A DNA stretch of 64,000 nucleotides from Anaerosporobacter mobilis DSM 15930 (GCF_900142955.1 NZ_FRCP01000008.1:62001-126000); one strand, 5' to 3'. Positions 35,339-43,601 are shown, counted from the stretch's first letter. The notes: generated by a model from the sequence alone, not told the origin. Translations and numbers: made by a program.

Positions 35339-35680
35339 ATATTTCTTCCTCCTTTACATTATAAAAATTTTATAAGCAAAGTCGGTTTTCGGCATTAATT
35401 ACTCTATAATGTTATCCAACTCTGCAAGGATTTTGTCATGAATGACATAGTATCATTGTCTATCACGTTTATCTTCCTTTCTTTTACAAATATTAAAAGC
35501 CGCAAGAAAGTAAATTCTTACGGCTCAAAAACAAATACTATTATTACCTTTTGTTATACATAACATAAGGTTACTGTAATGTATTATTGAGTGTAGAATA
35601 CTTAACTTTCTTGCAATTTGCATAACAAAACAAACGGTTCTATAGCCGTTTCTTTAAATATCTTATTATGCATCATATAA
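35339..35680 (-). other. lsa(E) leader RNA region
   Basis: About 340 bp of untranslated leader between the uORF and lsa(E). It holds the terminator at 35494-35525 and the gttatgtataac and cattacagtaac segments that can pair with upstream parts. A second possible uORF of about 32 codons, ending in ICF TGA at the terminator's left foot, lacks a ribosome binding site. No other gene. Confidence 0.55.
35494..35525 (-). terminator. Attenuator hairpin upstream of lsa(E)
   Basis: AGCCGTAAGAA / TTTCTTGCGGCT arms with a short loop, followed on the minus strand by TTTTAAT. It lies between the promoter and the lsa(E) start, so it must be read through for expression. A second hairpin (AAACGG...CCGTTT) lies near 35,630-35,655 and could form an alternative structure. 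Confidence 0.75.
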
Positions 35681-35752
35681 TTAGCAAGAAAAGTTATACA
35701 TTCTTCCACCTCCAAGTCGTTTTATTATATCATATTATCTTTAAAAATCCAA
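35681..35752 (-). promoter_or_regulatory. lsa(E) promoter and leader peptide MYNFSC
   Basis: Promoter TTGGAT (35747-35752), 17 bp, TATAAT (35724-35729). Ten to twenty bases on, GGAGGTGGAAGA precedes a six-residue uORF MYNFSC (35681-35701). Together with the terminator at 35494-35525 this is the usual layout of ribosome-mediated attenuation of antibiotic-resistance ABC-F genes. Ribosome stalling on the uORF would favour read-through. Confidence 0.75.
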
Positions 35753-35780
35753 TATAATTCTTCTGTTCTCTTTCTAAAGA

Positions 35781-36338
35781 TTACCCTTCTACATCAATCT
35801 CGACTCCTGATTTGAATTCAACGGCGAACTTATCATGAAATACCGTAACTTTTTCTATAAGCCTCCTTACTAACTGCTCATCATATTCCTCTAACTCACA
35901 GGATTGTTCATTAAAGAAATCAGTCATTTCAGCGATTCGTTGCCTTTTTCCTTCACGCTCTGCATTTTCAACAAGTGCATTTTGCTTCAATTCTCGAAGG
36001 TGGTAGATTTCATCAGCCACATCTTCATAGTCATTCTTGGATTTTGCTTGGATAAGAAGCTGTTGTTGTAATTCTTCCAATTTGCTATCAATATCATTGG
36101 TGGCATTATCATTTTCTTCATTAAGTATAGTAGCTATGTTTTTCTGCAACGCCTGGAGGAAGGGTTCTTTGTTAGCCAAAAGTTCGTTAATAGCCTTGAC
36201 CACTGCTGTCTGCAATGTTTCCTCGTTTATGGTAGGGGCAGTACATTCAGATCCTTTTTCCTCCAAACGGCTGACGCATCTCCAAACAATAGACTTGTAA
36301 CCTCGGTTATTCCAGTGTACCCGGCGGTAAATATCACC
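35781..36338 (-). pseudogene. Large serine recombinase, C-terminal fragment
   Basis: About 186 codons homologous to the last third of the intact recombinase at 43962-45542: CGDIYRRVHWNNRGYKSIVW, RCVSRLEEKGSECTAPTINE (zinc ribbon), a Glu/Gln-rich coiled coil and FHDKFAVEFKSGVEID near the end. The catalytic and recombinase domains are gone. It breaks near 36338 against a plus-strand resolvase tail. It suggests the lsa(E)-lnu(B) module once had its own integrase, as module C still has. Confidence 0.82.
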
Positions 36339-36340
36339 GC

Positions 36341-36430
36341 ACTGGCGAGCAAACTGCAACTGCAACTATGCAGGCACTTAATCTTAAAAGAACTACTTTC
36401 TATAAACTGGTGAAGGAAGTGATTGTATGA
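36341..36430 (+). pseudogene. Resolvase C-terminal fragment
   Basis: About 29 codons on the plus strand reading TGEQTATATMQALNLKRTTF, then YKLVKEVIV and stop. This is the C-terminal HTH of a small Hin/TnpR-type resolvase. Its N-terminal catalytic domain is absent. Its TGA overlaps the ATG of the next gene (ATGA), which shows the two were translationally coupled before the break. Confidence 0.6.
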
Positions 36431-36885
36431 TGACGATGTGTCCACGATGTTTAGAGCTATACAGTGAAATTTGGTCGAAGCCTTGTTGTAAATGCGCCGA
36501 TAAGACCATTCCTGTTGATATTGAACTCATCAATGTCGTTCAGATGCTGCTCACTAGAGGCTTCGATGTATCTTATGCCACTTGTTACCCAGATAAAGAA
36601 CAAGGTGAGATCGAAGCTATGGAAATTGAGATTCACTTTAGGGAATTGTATCCGCAGGCTCTCTTTGATGGTCTCCCACCTGACTGGATTGTAATTGACG
36701 AATACCCAGTTCTTGGCGGTAAGGTTCTTGATGAACCTGTTGATATCCTTACATGTGCAATCGAATATCGATTTGAAGAGAGCATCCATATTCAAAAGGA
36801 TATCGCTATAAGCAATCTGGAAACATGGCTCGAAGAGAAAGACCCGCAATCTTGTAGGGCTATCCTTACATTGGCCGGCTTCTGA
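36427..36885 (+). CDS. Hypothetical protein with N-terminal cysteine pair cluster
   Basis: 152 residues. MMTMCPRCLELYSEIWSKPC, then CKCADKTIP, gives CxxC and CCxC near the N terminus, a likely zinc ribbon. The rest is acidic and mixed alpha/beta (EAMEIEIHFRELYPQALFDG, PPDWIVIDEYPVLGGKV). It was coupled to a resolvase gene of which only the end remains. Not recognised; probably an accessory protein of the same transposon. Codon use and the upstream coupling argue that it is real. Confidence 0.55.
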   Translation: MMTMCPRCLELYSEIWSKPCCKCADKTIPVDIELINVVQMLLTRGFDVSYATCYPDKEQGEIEAMEIEIHFRELYPQALFDGLPPDWIVIDEYPVLGGKVLDEPVDILTCAIEYRFEESIHIQKDIAISNLETWLEEKDPQSCRAILTLAGF

Positions 36886-36935
36886 AAAAGCAAGACCCTC
36901 TCAACAGTAATGATCTGCTGAAAGGGTACTTTACT

Positions 36936-37322
36936 TTAATCTATGACCTTGAAGTGCCTTAATGCGTCTTTAATAGCTTCTACTTTATATTCTGGTGCTG
37001 GTTTATATGGGCGTTTTAGTTCTTCAACTGCGTTTGGTGCGTCGTACATCGGCAGGCCTAAGTTTCTTTTGACCTCTGCAATGTTTGCAGTGTGAACTTT
37101 GAAGCCGTACTTTTCTTCGATATACTCCTGAATAAGCCTGTAGGTGATACGATCTGGCTGGATTTTTCGGTCGTCTGCGTACTCCATTTTTACACTGATA
37201 AAATCGTCTGCACTTTTGTGGGACAATAAAACACACGTCTCAACGTGGCCCGAGTTGCCCCAAATGATGTCTACCTCCGAAATTTTGATACCATACGTAA
37301 GTGGAAACAGGTCAACCGTTTT
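36936..37322 (-). pseudogene. rlmD: 3' part of 23S rRNA uracil methyltransferase rumA/rlmD
   Basis: About 128 codons: TVDLFPLTYG, then SGHVETCVLLSHKSADDF, then RITYRLIQEYIEEKYGFKVH and AEVKRNLGLPMYDAPNAVEE. (V)D(L/M)FPxT.HVE(T)V.LL is the C-terminal motif of RumA/RlmD m5U methyltransferases, and the helical extension is seen on element-borne copies in Lachnospiraceae. The upstream catalytic part is missing. ICEs with serine integrases insert into rumA and carry a replacement 3' end, so this is a recombination scar. It abuts array f-h. Confidence 0.72.
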
Positions 37323-37385
37323 TTAGCGTTTTTGAGGTATGAGGGAACATATCAACGGTTTTAAGGTTTTAGGGAACATATCCAC
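37300..37385 (+). repeat. Motif array f-h (GGGAACATATCMAC)
   Basis: Three copies: gtGGAAACAGGTCAACCGtt near 37305 (inside the rumA fragment, where it encodes TVDLFP in reverse), gaGGGAACATATCAACGGTT near 37340 and taGGGAACATATCCACta near 37367, about 30 bp apart. It lies on the border of the catQ-msr(D)-mef module. Confidence 0.65.
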
Positions 37386-37542
37386 TAATTAAAATGATGA
37401 TACATATTATGATCGAAATTAATCTGCTCAGGAGAAGGAACAAGATACCCATCCGCAACTCAAAGCATATCACCGGCAATTAGTGGGTAAGAATAATCCT
37501 ACTGATTTTATCAAATGGGATTCCTACCTTTTTTATCGCTTT

Positions 37543-37659
37543 CTATATTTGAGTAAGTTGACCAGGATATCCTGAGTAAACTAGAACTGCAGTTTCATCA
37601 ACCCAAACTAATGCAGGATAAATATCACCAAAATGAAAAATTAAATTCGTAATTGTCAT
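37543..37659 (-). pseudogene. Metallo-beta-lactamase-fold protein, N-terminal scrap
   Basis: 38 codons starting MTITNLIFHFGDIYPALVWV after GGAGAGGGCTGTT, then DETAVLVYSGYPGQL and a stop. The WVD(D/E)TxVLVxTGYPGQ pattern matches the start of MBL-fold hydrolases, usually 230-250 residues. The catalytic HxHxD part is missing. A remnant with no expected function. The rest of 37386-37733 has no gene. Confidence 0.5.
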
Positions 37660-37733
37660 AACAGCCCTCTCCAATTCCTGCAATTTGACCCCGGCCAGTA
37701 AATTCATATGCTTTGGTATAAAAATACAAAGAA

Positions 37734-37935
37734 AAAGGATTAGATTTCTCTAATCCTTTGAAATGATTTTTATAAGGAATATATTACTCCACTAAGCTCA
37801 GACTCCTTCCAATCGGTCTTCGCTGTCACTCGTCTTCTCGGGAAGTCCTTGCATAGGTGGAACATCTGCTTCTTCGGTCGCTTTGCTTCCTCACGAGCTT
37901 CACAACTTTTTCGATCTTTGTTTATAGCTCCCAAG
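37734..37935 (-). ncRNA. Candidate structured RNA (raiA/Clostridiales-type?) with terminator
   Basis: About 150 nt of purine-rich, GC-richer sequence on the minus strand upstream of a terminator (stem AAAGGATTAG / CTAATCCTTTTT at 37734-37763). It contains gaGGAAGCaaaGCGAccg and GGACTTCC ... GGAAGGAGTC, which pair, and GCTCGT ... ACGAGT. A spurious frame across it (FHLCKDFPRRRVTAKTDW) is one that I associate with repeatedly conserved non-coding DNA in clostridia. I suspect the raiA/Clostridiales-1 RNA family but cannot confirm it. Confidence 0.45.
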
Positions 37936-37952
37936 CACAAGCAATTTTTATA

Positions 37953-38612
37953 TTATTTTTCTCCTAACCATGTCTCATAATTTGACGCTAATTCCTGTGC
38001 CTCATTAAAAAATCTGCTTGTATGGTAACCGTCGCAAACCGCATGATGCACCTGTACAGACATAGGTAATAAAATTTTATTATCCTGCTGAAAATACTTA
38101 CCCAAAGTAAAAATAGGGATTAGATATGTTGCATCATTGTATATATTCAGGTTGAATCCGGTAAAATTCACCCAAGGAATGCTGGACACATTAATTGTAT
38201 TAGCAGGTTCACCTGTCTTAGGCATGAAATTCAAAACGTCGCTATAGTTTCTAATATCCTCAAGGTAATTATAGTAAAAACGTGGGAAGTTCTCGTCATA
38301 CTCTGTCCAAATACTTGAAAAAGTTTCGTTATCCTTATGAAAGACAGTATAACTTGGGTTCATACTATCCCAGTATCCTAACTTACCTTTTTGATCAAAA
38401 CAGGTGCGGAACTCCTTGTGACGGTTAACCACAGTTGTGATGATATAAATAAGCGTAGGGTACAGTTTCAGGCCCTTAAGTTTAATTTCACGCAGTAAAC
38501 CAGTTATCTCTATATTTGCAGTCATACTGTAAGTGCACCTAACCGCATTTAAATAATGCTCAAAGTATGGCTTTCTATTCCAATCCTCAATATCTATCAA
38601 ATTAAATTTCAT
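37953..38612 (-). CDS. catQ: Chloramphenicol acetyltransferase, CatQ-like (type A)
   Basis: 219 residues. The type-A CAT trimer motifs are present: IPWVNFTGFNLN and the catalytic VQVHHAVCDGYHTSRFFNE (His-His-x-x-x-Asp-Gly). It transfers acetyl from acetyl-CoA to chloramphenicol. Sequence and length fit CatQ, first described from Clostridium perfringens. A leader peptide with ribosome-site-sequestering hairpin precedes it. Linked to mef and msr(D) as in the streptococcal IQ element. The allele name rests on memory of the family. Confidence 0.88.
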   Translation of the reverse strand: MKFNLIDIEDWNRKPYFEHYLNAVRCTYSMTANIEITGLLREIKLKGLKLYPTLIYIITTVVNRHKEFRTCFDQKGKLGYWDSMNPSYTVFHKDNETFSSIWTEYDENFPRFYYNYLEDIRNYSDVLNFMPKTGEPANTINVSSIPWVNFTGFNLNIYNDATYLIPIFTLGKYFQQDNKILLPMSVQVHHAVCDGYHTSRFFNEAQELASNYETWLGEK

Positions 38613-38748
38613 AAATTAGCCTCCTAAAATTTTATTCTTTAATTTTAGAAGGCTAATTTAACTGCCATCATCATCTTGCAACCTCCTGCTATCCAAGCAT
38701 CTATATTATAAGCAAGTCCATTATACCACATAGAATTATGTAAATCAA
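38613..38748 (-). promoter_or_regulatory. cat promoter, leader peptide MMMAVKLAF and sequestering hairpin
   Basis: Promoter TTGATT (38743-38748), 17 bp, TATAAT (38720-38725). A 9-residue leader MMMAVKLAF (38645-38674) follows GGAGGTTGCAAG. Its end and the cat ribosome site (AGGAGG) fall in the two arms of an inverted repeat at 38613-38659 (AAATTAGCC / GGCTAATTT, continuing with AAAATT). This is the translational attenuation layout of inducible cat genes: a chloramphenicol-stalled ribosome on the leader opens the hairpin. Confidence 0.82.
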
Positions 38749-38903
38749 ATAGGTTCATAGAATATAAAACAAATACACTTGCTACTACAAATATATCCTT
38801 TGTTAATTCGTGTTATTCTACCAATACGAATCAGCATGATATGTAATAGTTAGTTATACGGATTATCCTCAACTGCTTCTTGCAATCCTTTGAGAATAAC
38901 CTC

Positions 38904-39422
38904 CTAACAGACAGTTTGCCACCATCGCAAAGCATCCTTTTCTAGTTGCTTTACAAATGCATCCTTACCAGCGCAGTAGCCTTCAATATCCTCCGGGAAT
39001 CGATTAGCCAGCTCCATCTTTAATTCACCATACTCTAAAGCGATGTCAGGATGTGTACGCAGAAAATCCCTTACTGCTATATGCCTATTAATATCTTTGT
39101 GATTGCTTTGCTCAAAAATATGAATCTGGTGTGTTCTATTATCGCCACCCTTGCGGAAATATCTCCGTCCTTCAATACCAAACTCACCCATACACTCATA
39201 TCCAATGGCTACAAATTCCTCATTATACTTATCAACTAAACTAATATTTGTCACTACGGGCATTATATCAATGATTGATTTAGCATGTAACCCTTTAACT
39301 GCTGTACTGCCAATATGGTAAATATCCACCAATACGTCCTTCAAAATACCACTTATCTTCTGTGATTCATTTTCATACTCTACTTCCCAAAAGGGGTCAT
39401 ACGGAACTACTCGTATAAACAA
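38904..39422 (-). CDS. GrpB/UPF0157-family protein
   Basis: 172 residues. VDIYHIGSTAVKGLHAKSII and DIMPVV form the nucleotidyltransferase-like core (GSTxVxG ... D-(I/L)-M), with HQIHIFEQSNHKDINRHIAV next. These are typical of the GrpB (UPF0157) family. Biochemical function is not established; it is often found in drug-resistance neighbourhoods. It is one of four accessory genes between msr(D) and catQ. A weak, AT-rich spacer of about 290 bp separates it from cat. Confidence 0.82.
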   Translation of the reverse strand: MFIRVVPYDPFWEVEYENESQKISGILKDVLVDIYHIGSTAVKGLHAKSIIDIMPVVTNISLVDKYNEEFVAIGYECMGEFGIEGRRYFRKGGDNRTHQIHIFEQSNHKDINRHIAVRDFLRTHPDIALEYGELKMELANRFPEDIEGYCAGKDAFVKQLEKDALRWWQTVC

Positions 39423-39444
39423 TATTAAACCTCCAATCTCGTTC

Positions 39445-40026
39445 TCAACGAATAATATTTACGACATTTTTACGAGGGGCAGCCTGTTTCGGCTCCTCTG
39501 CAGCATAACCCATAACGACAGATCCGTAAACAATATGATTTACGGGAACATCAAGATCTGACAAAAGCTCACGGATTAAGGGCATGTGTGTGAGTCCTGG
39601 CAGCTGATTTAGCCAGCAGGAACCAATACCGAGTGAGTGTGCTGCCAGCATCATATTCCCGATGGCTAATGCTGAATCCGGCATAGAGTTTCCGTTGTCC
39701 TTTAAGTTAGAAACAATAATAAAGGTGGGGGCATGATACAGGAAATTTGAACTCTCGTCTTTCGCTTTTTCAACAAGGCTCACAACATAAGGATGCGTTT
39801 CTGCTACAACAGGTATAGATATAAGGGTTAGGCGAATAGCCTCATTCACTTTTGCAAGTACACTGGTTTTTTGAATGGCTGTAAACTTCCAGCTCTGTGT
39901 TCCCATCCCGTTAGGCGCATAGCTTCCCGCTGTTAGAATGGTATTTAAATCCTCCTCCGATAGCTGAGTCTCTCTAAAAGTTCGTATGCTTCTTCTTGTT
40001 AATATGTTTTCTATTATACTATTCAT
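39445..40026 (-). CDS. Nitroreductase-family protein
   Basis: 193 residues. IENILTRRSIRTFRETQLSE, AGSYAPNGMGTQSWKFTAI and LGIGSCWLNQLPGL are standard nitroreductase (FMN-binding) segments. These flavoenzymes reduce nitroaromatics and quinones with NAD(P)H. It lies 22 bp upstream of the GrpB-like gene, so cotranscribed. A detoxification role is possible but nothing in the sequence shows the substrate. Full length for the family. Confidence 0.88.
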   Translation of the reverse strand: MNSIIENILTRRSIRTFRETQLSEEDLNTILTAGSYAPNGMGTQSWKFTAIQKTSVLAKVNEAIRLTLISIPVVAETHPYVVSLVEKAKDESSNFLYHAPTFIIVSNLKDNGNSMPDSALAIGNMMLAAHSLGIGSCWLNQLPGLTHMPLIRELLSDLDVPVNHIVYGSVVMGYAAEEPKQAAPRKNVVNIIR

Positions 40027-40074
40027 TGGTAGTCTCCTTCTTTAAAAAAATTATTCTCGTATTTATCGCTATCT

Positions 40075-40599
40075 CTATTTTTTACAAGCTGCATATAGAA
40101 ATCGTCCATAACCTATTTCGGCTACATTTTTCATCAATTCTCCATTTAACCATAATGCAGTATCAGCAAAGCTTCTACCCTCAAGTGGCCATTTTGCATA
40201 CTGCTGTGATTGATATTCTGCATCCGACATATTGATTAATTTTTCAACCCATTTATCATGAAGAGTTTTTATTTCTTCTTTTGCTTTTTCAACACTTCCA
40301 GGCCAAGTAATGTCTTCCTTTTTCAAGGTACCATCTCCAAAATTGTAATCTAACGTAGTGCGCCACCAATATATAATATGCCACATAATCCATGCAATAC
40401 TGGACGGTCCAATCTCGTAACTTTCGATTTCAGGCCAATCTATACTCCATCCATCGTCTTGCCTTCGTATCTGCAGACCCATGGGACTGAATGTCCAAAG
40501 TGCCTCTGTCTCCTTTAGATTCTCTGTGTGATAAAGATAAAGTTGCCAGCACATGTCTATCTGAAATAGTATATTCTCTTTTATTTCGATATCTCTCAT
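40075..40599 (-). CDS. DinB-superfamily protein
   Basis: 174 residues forming the DinB/YfiT four-helix bundle pattern: NILFQIDMCWQLYLYHTENL, IAWIMWHIIYWWRTTLDYNF (His-containing helix) and SFADTALWLNGELMKNVAEI. Such proteins bind metal by three His; the first and last ligand positions are not clear here. Some members are thiol-dependent S-transferases. It is part of the msr(D)-cat segment, with 48 bp to the nitroreductase gene. Confidence 0.72.
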   Translation of the reverse strand: MRDIEIKENILFQIDMCWQLYLYHTENLKETEALWTFSPMGLQIRRQDDGWSIDWPEIESYEIGPSSIAWIMWHIIYWWRTTLDYNFGDGTLKKEDITWPGSVEKAKEEIKTLHDKWVEKLINMSDAEYQSQQYAKWPLEGRSFADTALWLNGELMKNVAEIGYGRFLYAACKK

Positions 40600-40730
40600 T
40601 GATTTTAATACTCCTTATTAAAATTATTTTAGTATACATTAATTCTTGCCAAAGAAAAAAAGTCTTTATACTTTTTAACAATGGAGCCGCCAGCCAGTAT
40701 AGACTACATTGACCGGCGACTACCTTAAAT

Positions 40731-42194
40731 TTAATGTTTCAGATTTATTTTCTTATCGCTAATTTCATAAACCACATCAGCCACATTATCGAGTAGCCGT
40801 TTGTCATGTGTGATAAACACTATAGTTCCAGCATACTCCTTCATTAATATTTCCAAAGCCTCTAAGCTTGGTATGTCAAGGAAGTTGCTCGGTTCATCCA
40901 TTAGCAGGATGTTATATCTACCCATAAGCATTTTAGCCAGCAACAATTTAATAATTTCTCCGCCGCTTAAAGCAGATAAGCTTTTTCCAATATCGTTTTG
41001 TTTAAGCCCCATTGATGCTAGAACTGAACGAATTTCTGAAACATTGTAATCACAATCCTCCTGCATAAACTCTAGGACTTTCTGATTACCGTTGTACTTG
41101 TAACTATTTTGTGCAAAGTAACCTATTTTTGCCTTAGGTGAAATAGAAATTCCATCTTCATGGTTTAACATCATTTGGATTAAAGTTGTTTTTCCTGTTC
41201 CATTGCCACCAGTTAGCGCCACTTTTGCTCCTAGGGGAATATGAAAAGATGCTTTTTCAAACAGTATCTTATCCCCAAATATTTTAGTAATTTCCGTACC
41301 GACAATAGGATATGGATTGTAGAGTGCCAATGCATCACTTTGCCTGAAACGAATCCTGCGAATGTCTTCTGGAGCTTCTACATTTCCTAAGGCCGCAATC
41401 CTATGGTCTAGGGATTTAGCGGCATTATGCAACTTTTTTTCCTTACTTCCTATTGATTTTTGATGAGCTAAACGTCCTCCGCCTTCAGTGTTTTGTTTTT
41501 TTGAAGCACCTTTTGCCTTCTGTTCTATTTTACGAGCCTGTTTTCGCTTTTCCTCCGCAGCCCTTTCCAATCGGCCACGTTCCGCAACAAATTGTTCGTA
41601 TTCTGCTGCCTGGCTCTTGCGTTCTTCCTCTTTCTGGCGAAGAAAATCAGAATAGTTTCCCCAATACTCAGTGATTTTTCCATCTTTCAGTTCCCATATT
41701 TTATCTACTACCTCATCAAGAAAATATCGGTCATGGCTAATAACTAACAGTGCACCTGTAAAATATTTTAGCTGTCCAATTAGAAAATCAATTCCTTCAC
41801 GGTCTAAATGACTGGTAGGTTCATCGGCTAAAATACCATGTACTTGTGCTGATAAAGCCTGTGCTATTTTAAGTCTTGTTTCTTCACCACCGCTCATGGT
41901 CTGTATATCTAATTGCTCAACACCCAGCTTGCCTACAAGTGCAAAATCTTTTTCCTCCTGCAAACTTACTTCGTCCAACTGAGGGATATAAGCAAGTTCA
42001 CCCAGACGATTCATTTTACATCCTGCTGGAGTTAATTCCCCTAAAAGCACCCTGAGTAAAGTGCTTTTCCCTGCACCATTTGCTCCTACTAAACCAATAC
42101 GGTCATAATCATATACTTCTAATTCATCTATATCTAAAACATCTCGCCCTGTGAATTCCACACGAATGTCTTTAGCTTTTAATATCAATTCCAT
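40731..42194 (-). CDS. msr(D): ABC-F ribosomal protection protein Msr(D)
   Basis: 487 residues, the Msr(D) length. Two ABC domains: GLVGANGAGKSTLLRVLLG and ALTGGNGTGKTTLIQMMLN (Walker A), MSGGEETRLKIAQAL and LSALSGGEIIKLLLAK (signatures), ILADEPTSHLD and LLMDEPSNFLD (Walker B). The linker is basic (KQARKIEQKAKGASKKQ). It frees ribosomes from macrolides and ketolides. It differs from the classical protein at many scattered positions, resembling the variant linked to mef(I). It is downstream of mef by 120 bp. Intact. Confidence 0.94.
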   Translation of the reverse strand: MELILKAKDIRVEFTGRDVLDIDELEVYDYDRIGLVGANGAGKSTLLRVLLGELTPAGCKMNRLGELAYIPQLDEVSLQEEKDFALVGKLGVEQLDIQTMSGGEETRLKIAQALSAQVHGILADEPTSHLDREGIDFLIGQLKYFTGALLVISHDRYFLDEVVDKIWELKDGKITEYWGNYSDFLRQKEEERKSQAAEYEQFVAERGRLERAAEEKRKQARKIEQKAKGASKKQNTEGGGRLAHQKSIGSKEKKLHNAAKSLDHRIAALGNVEAPEDIRRIRFRQSDALALYNPYPIVGTEITKIFGDKILFEKASFHIPLGAKVALTGGNGTGKTTLIQMMLNHEDGISISPKAKIGYFAQNSYKYNGNQKVLEFMQEDCDYNVSEIRSVLASMGLKQNDIGKSLSALSGGEIIKLLLAKMLMGRYNILLMDEPSNFLDIPSLEALEILMKEYAGTIVFITHDKRLLDNVADVVYEISDKKINLKH

Positions 42195-42314
42195 CTTATT
42201 TCCTCCTGTCTATAATCGCATGCTTTCATTTGCTTGTACGCAGGGAAAACCCTGCGATTTTAGCAGGAAGAATTACATGAAAATAAGATACATAAATATC
42301 CCTCCAATATTATT

Positions 42315-43532
42315 TTATTTTAAATCTAATTTTCTAACCTCTGTTATCATGGGGCACACTATAGCAATGCCAATAATTAAAATACCTGATAGTAAAAACC
42401 AATGATTTACACCAATTCTATCAGCAAAGAATCCAGAAAGAATTAATCCAATTGGCATAGCAAATGACATAATACTTCCGGTCAAAGAAAATACACGTCC
42501 TAAATATTCAGGCTTAATCTTCTCCTGAAAAAGAGCTGTTTGCACACCGCTATAAAATGGCACCGAAAGCCCCATTACTGCACAGCAAGCTACAAATATA
42601 ACAAATCCACTTGGAGGAAGTAATCCTGAAACGACTAAACTGGCCCCCATTATAAAGAATGAACCAGTTATTAGTAATACACGCTTTTCAAAATTACCCA
42701 ACCTTCCTAATATTAGACCGCCTACTAGCATTCCAGATGCAAAAGCGATTTCGGTAATTGAAATATGCACAGGTTTTCCATTAAAGTATTCCATGCTAAT
42801 TAAAGGAAACAGTGCATTAATTGGCATATACACAAACGTATATAGCGTTCCTAAGAGTAATAAGGCAAATAATCCTTTATTTTGTCTCAGTGCGACGATT
42901 CCTTCTTTCATTTCTCTTAAGAAATTTGGTTTCAAACTTTGCACTTGTTCTCCCAGCTTAGGAATACTTACAATGGCTACCGTAATAGATGCAATCACAG
43001 CGCCTAATACATCGATAGCAATAATTGCATTTAATTCCCAAACGGAGTATAACAATGCTGCAGCCGCCGGACTAATAATATAGCTTATTGACTGCACAGA
43101 CTGACTATAACCTGCACATTTCGTAAGCTGTTCTTCTGGTACTAAAAGTGGCGTAACCGCATTGAGAGCCGGAGAATGAAAAGCCGTTCCAATGCTACGG
43201 ATAAACAATACTACCATAACCATCCATACGGGTAATTCCATATACAATGCAACAATAGCTAGCATTGCCCCAGCTGCTGCAATAATTAAATCAGCACCTA
43301 TCATTATCTTTTTCCTGTCATGACGATCCACTAATACACCAATGGCAGGTCCAAAGACTGCATAGGGCAAAAAACCTACTAGTGAAGCCATAGACAAGAC
43401 CATAGCAGATCCTGTTTTTTCTGTAAGGTAAAAAATAATCGCCATTTGCAGGATGGCACTAGTGATTAAAGATACTGCCTGTCCTGCCCATATTGTAAAA
43501 AACTTAAGTTTCCAGTTGTTGTATTTTTCCAT
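42315..43532 (-). CDS. mef: Macrolide efflux protein Mef (MFS)
   Basis: 405 residues, 12 membrane segments of the major facilitator superfamily. MEKYNNWKLKFFTIWAGQAV at the start and GVNHWFLLSGILIIGIAIVC at the end match Mef(A)/Mef(I)-type proteins; the motif A loop GVLVDRHDRKKIMIGADLI is present. It exports 14- and 15-membered macrolides by proton exchange. The combination with msr(D) and catQ suggests mef(I), but the allele must be checked by alignment. Preceded by a leader peptide and two attenuator hairpins. Intact. Confidence 0.93.
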   Translation of the reverse strand: MEKYNNWKLKFFTIWAGQAVSLITSAILQMAIIFYLTEKTGSAMVLSMASLVGFLPYAVFGPAIGVLVDRHDRKKIMIGADLIIAAAGAMLAIVALYMELPVWMVMVVLFIRSIGTAFHSPALNAVTPLLVPEEQLTKCAGYSQSVQSISYIISPAAAALLYSVWELNAIIAIDVLGAVIASITVAIVSIPKLGEQVQSLKPNFLREMKEGIVALRQNKGLFALLLLGTLYTFVYMPINALFPLISMEYFNGKPVHISITEIAFASGMLVGGLILGRLGNFEKRVLLITGSFFIMGASLVVSGLLPPSGFVIFVACCAVMGLSVPFYSGVQTALFQEKIKPEYLGRVFSLTGSIMSFAMPIGLILSGFFADRIGVNHWFLLSGILIIGIAIVCPMITEVRKLDLK

Positions 43533-43601
43533 TTATATTTTCTCCTGCATATTATTTTGCTTGAATTTCTACTTTGGATATCATTCTAGGCAATAAAAAA
43601 T

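Noticed and set aside
36457..36849. 130-codon minus-strand frame opposite the zinc-ribbon gene
   Set aside because: The plus-strand frame is coupled to a resolvase stop and has a plausible zinc ribbon; the minus frame has neither.
37024..37236. 70-codon second minus-strand frame over the rumA fragment
   Set aside because: Very basic, cysteine-rich translation of the alternative phase; the other phase matches RumA.
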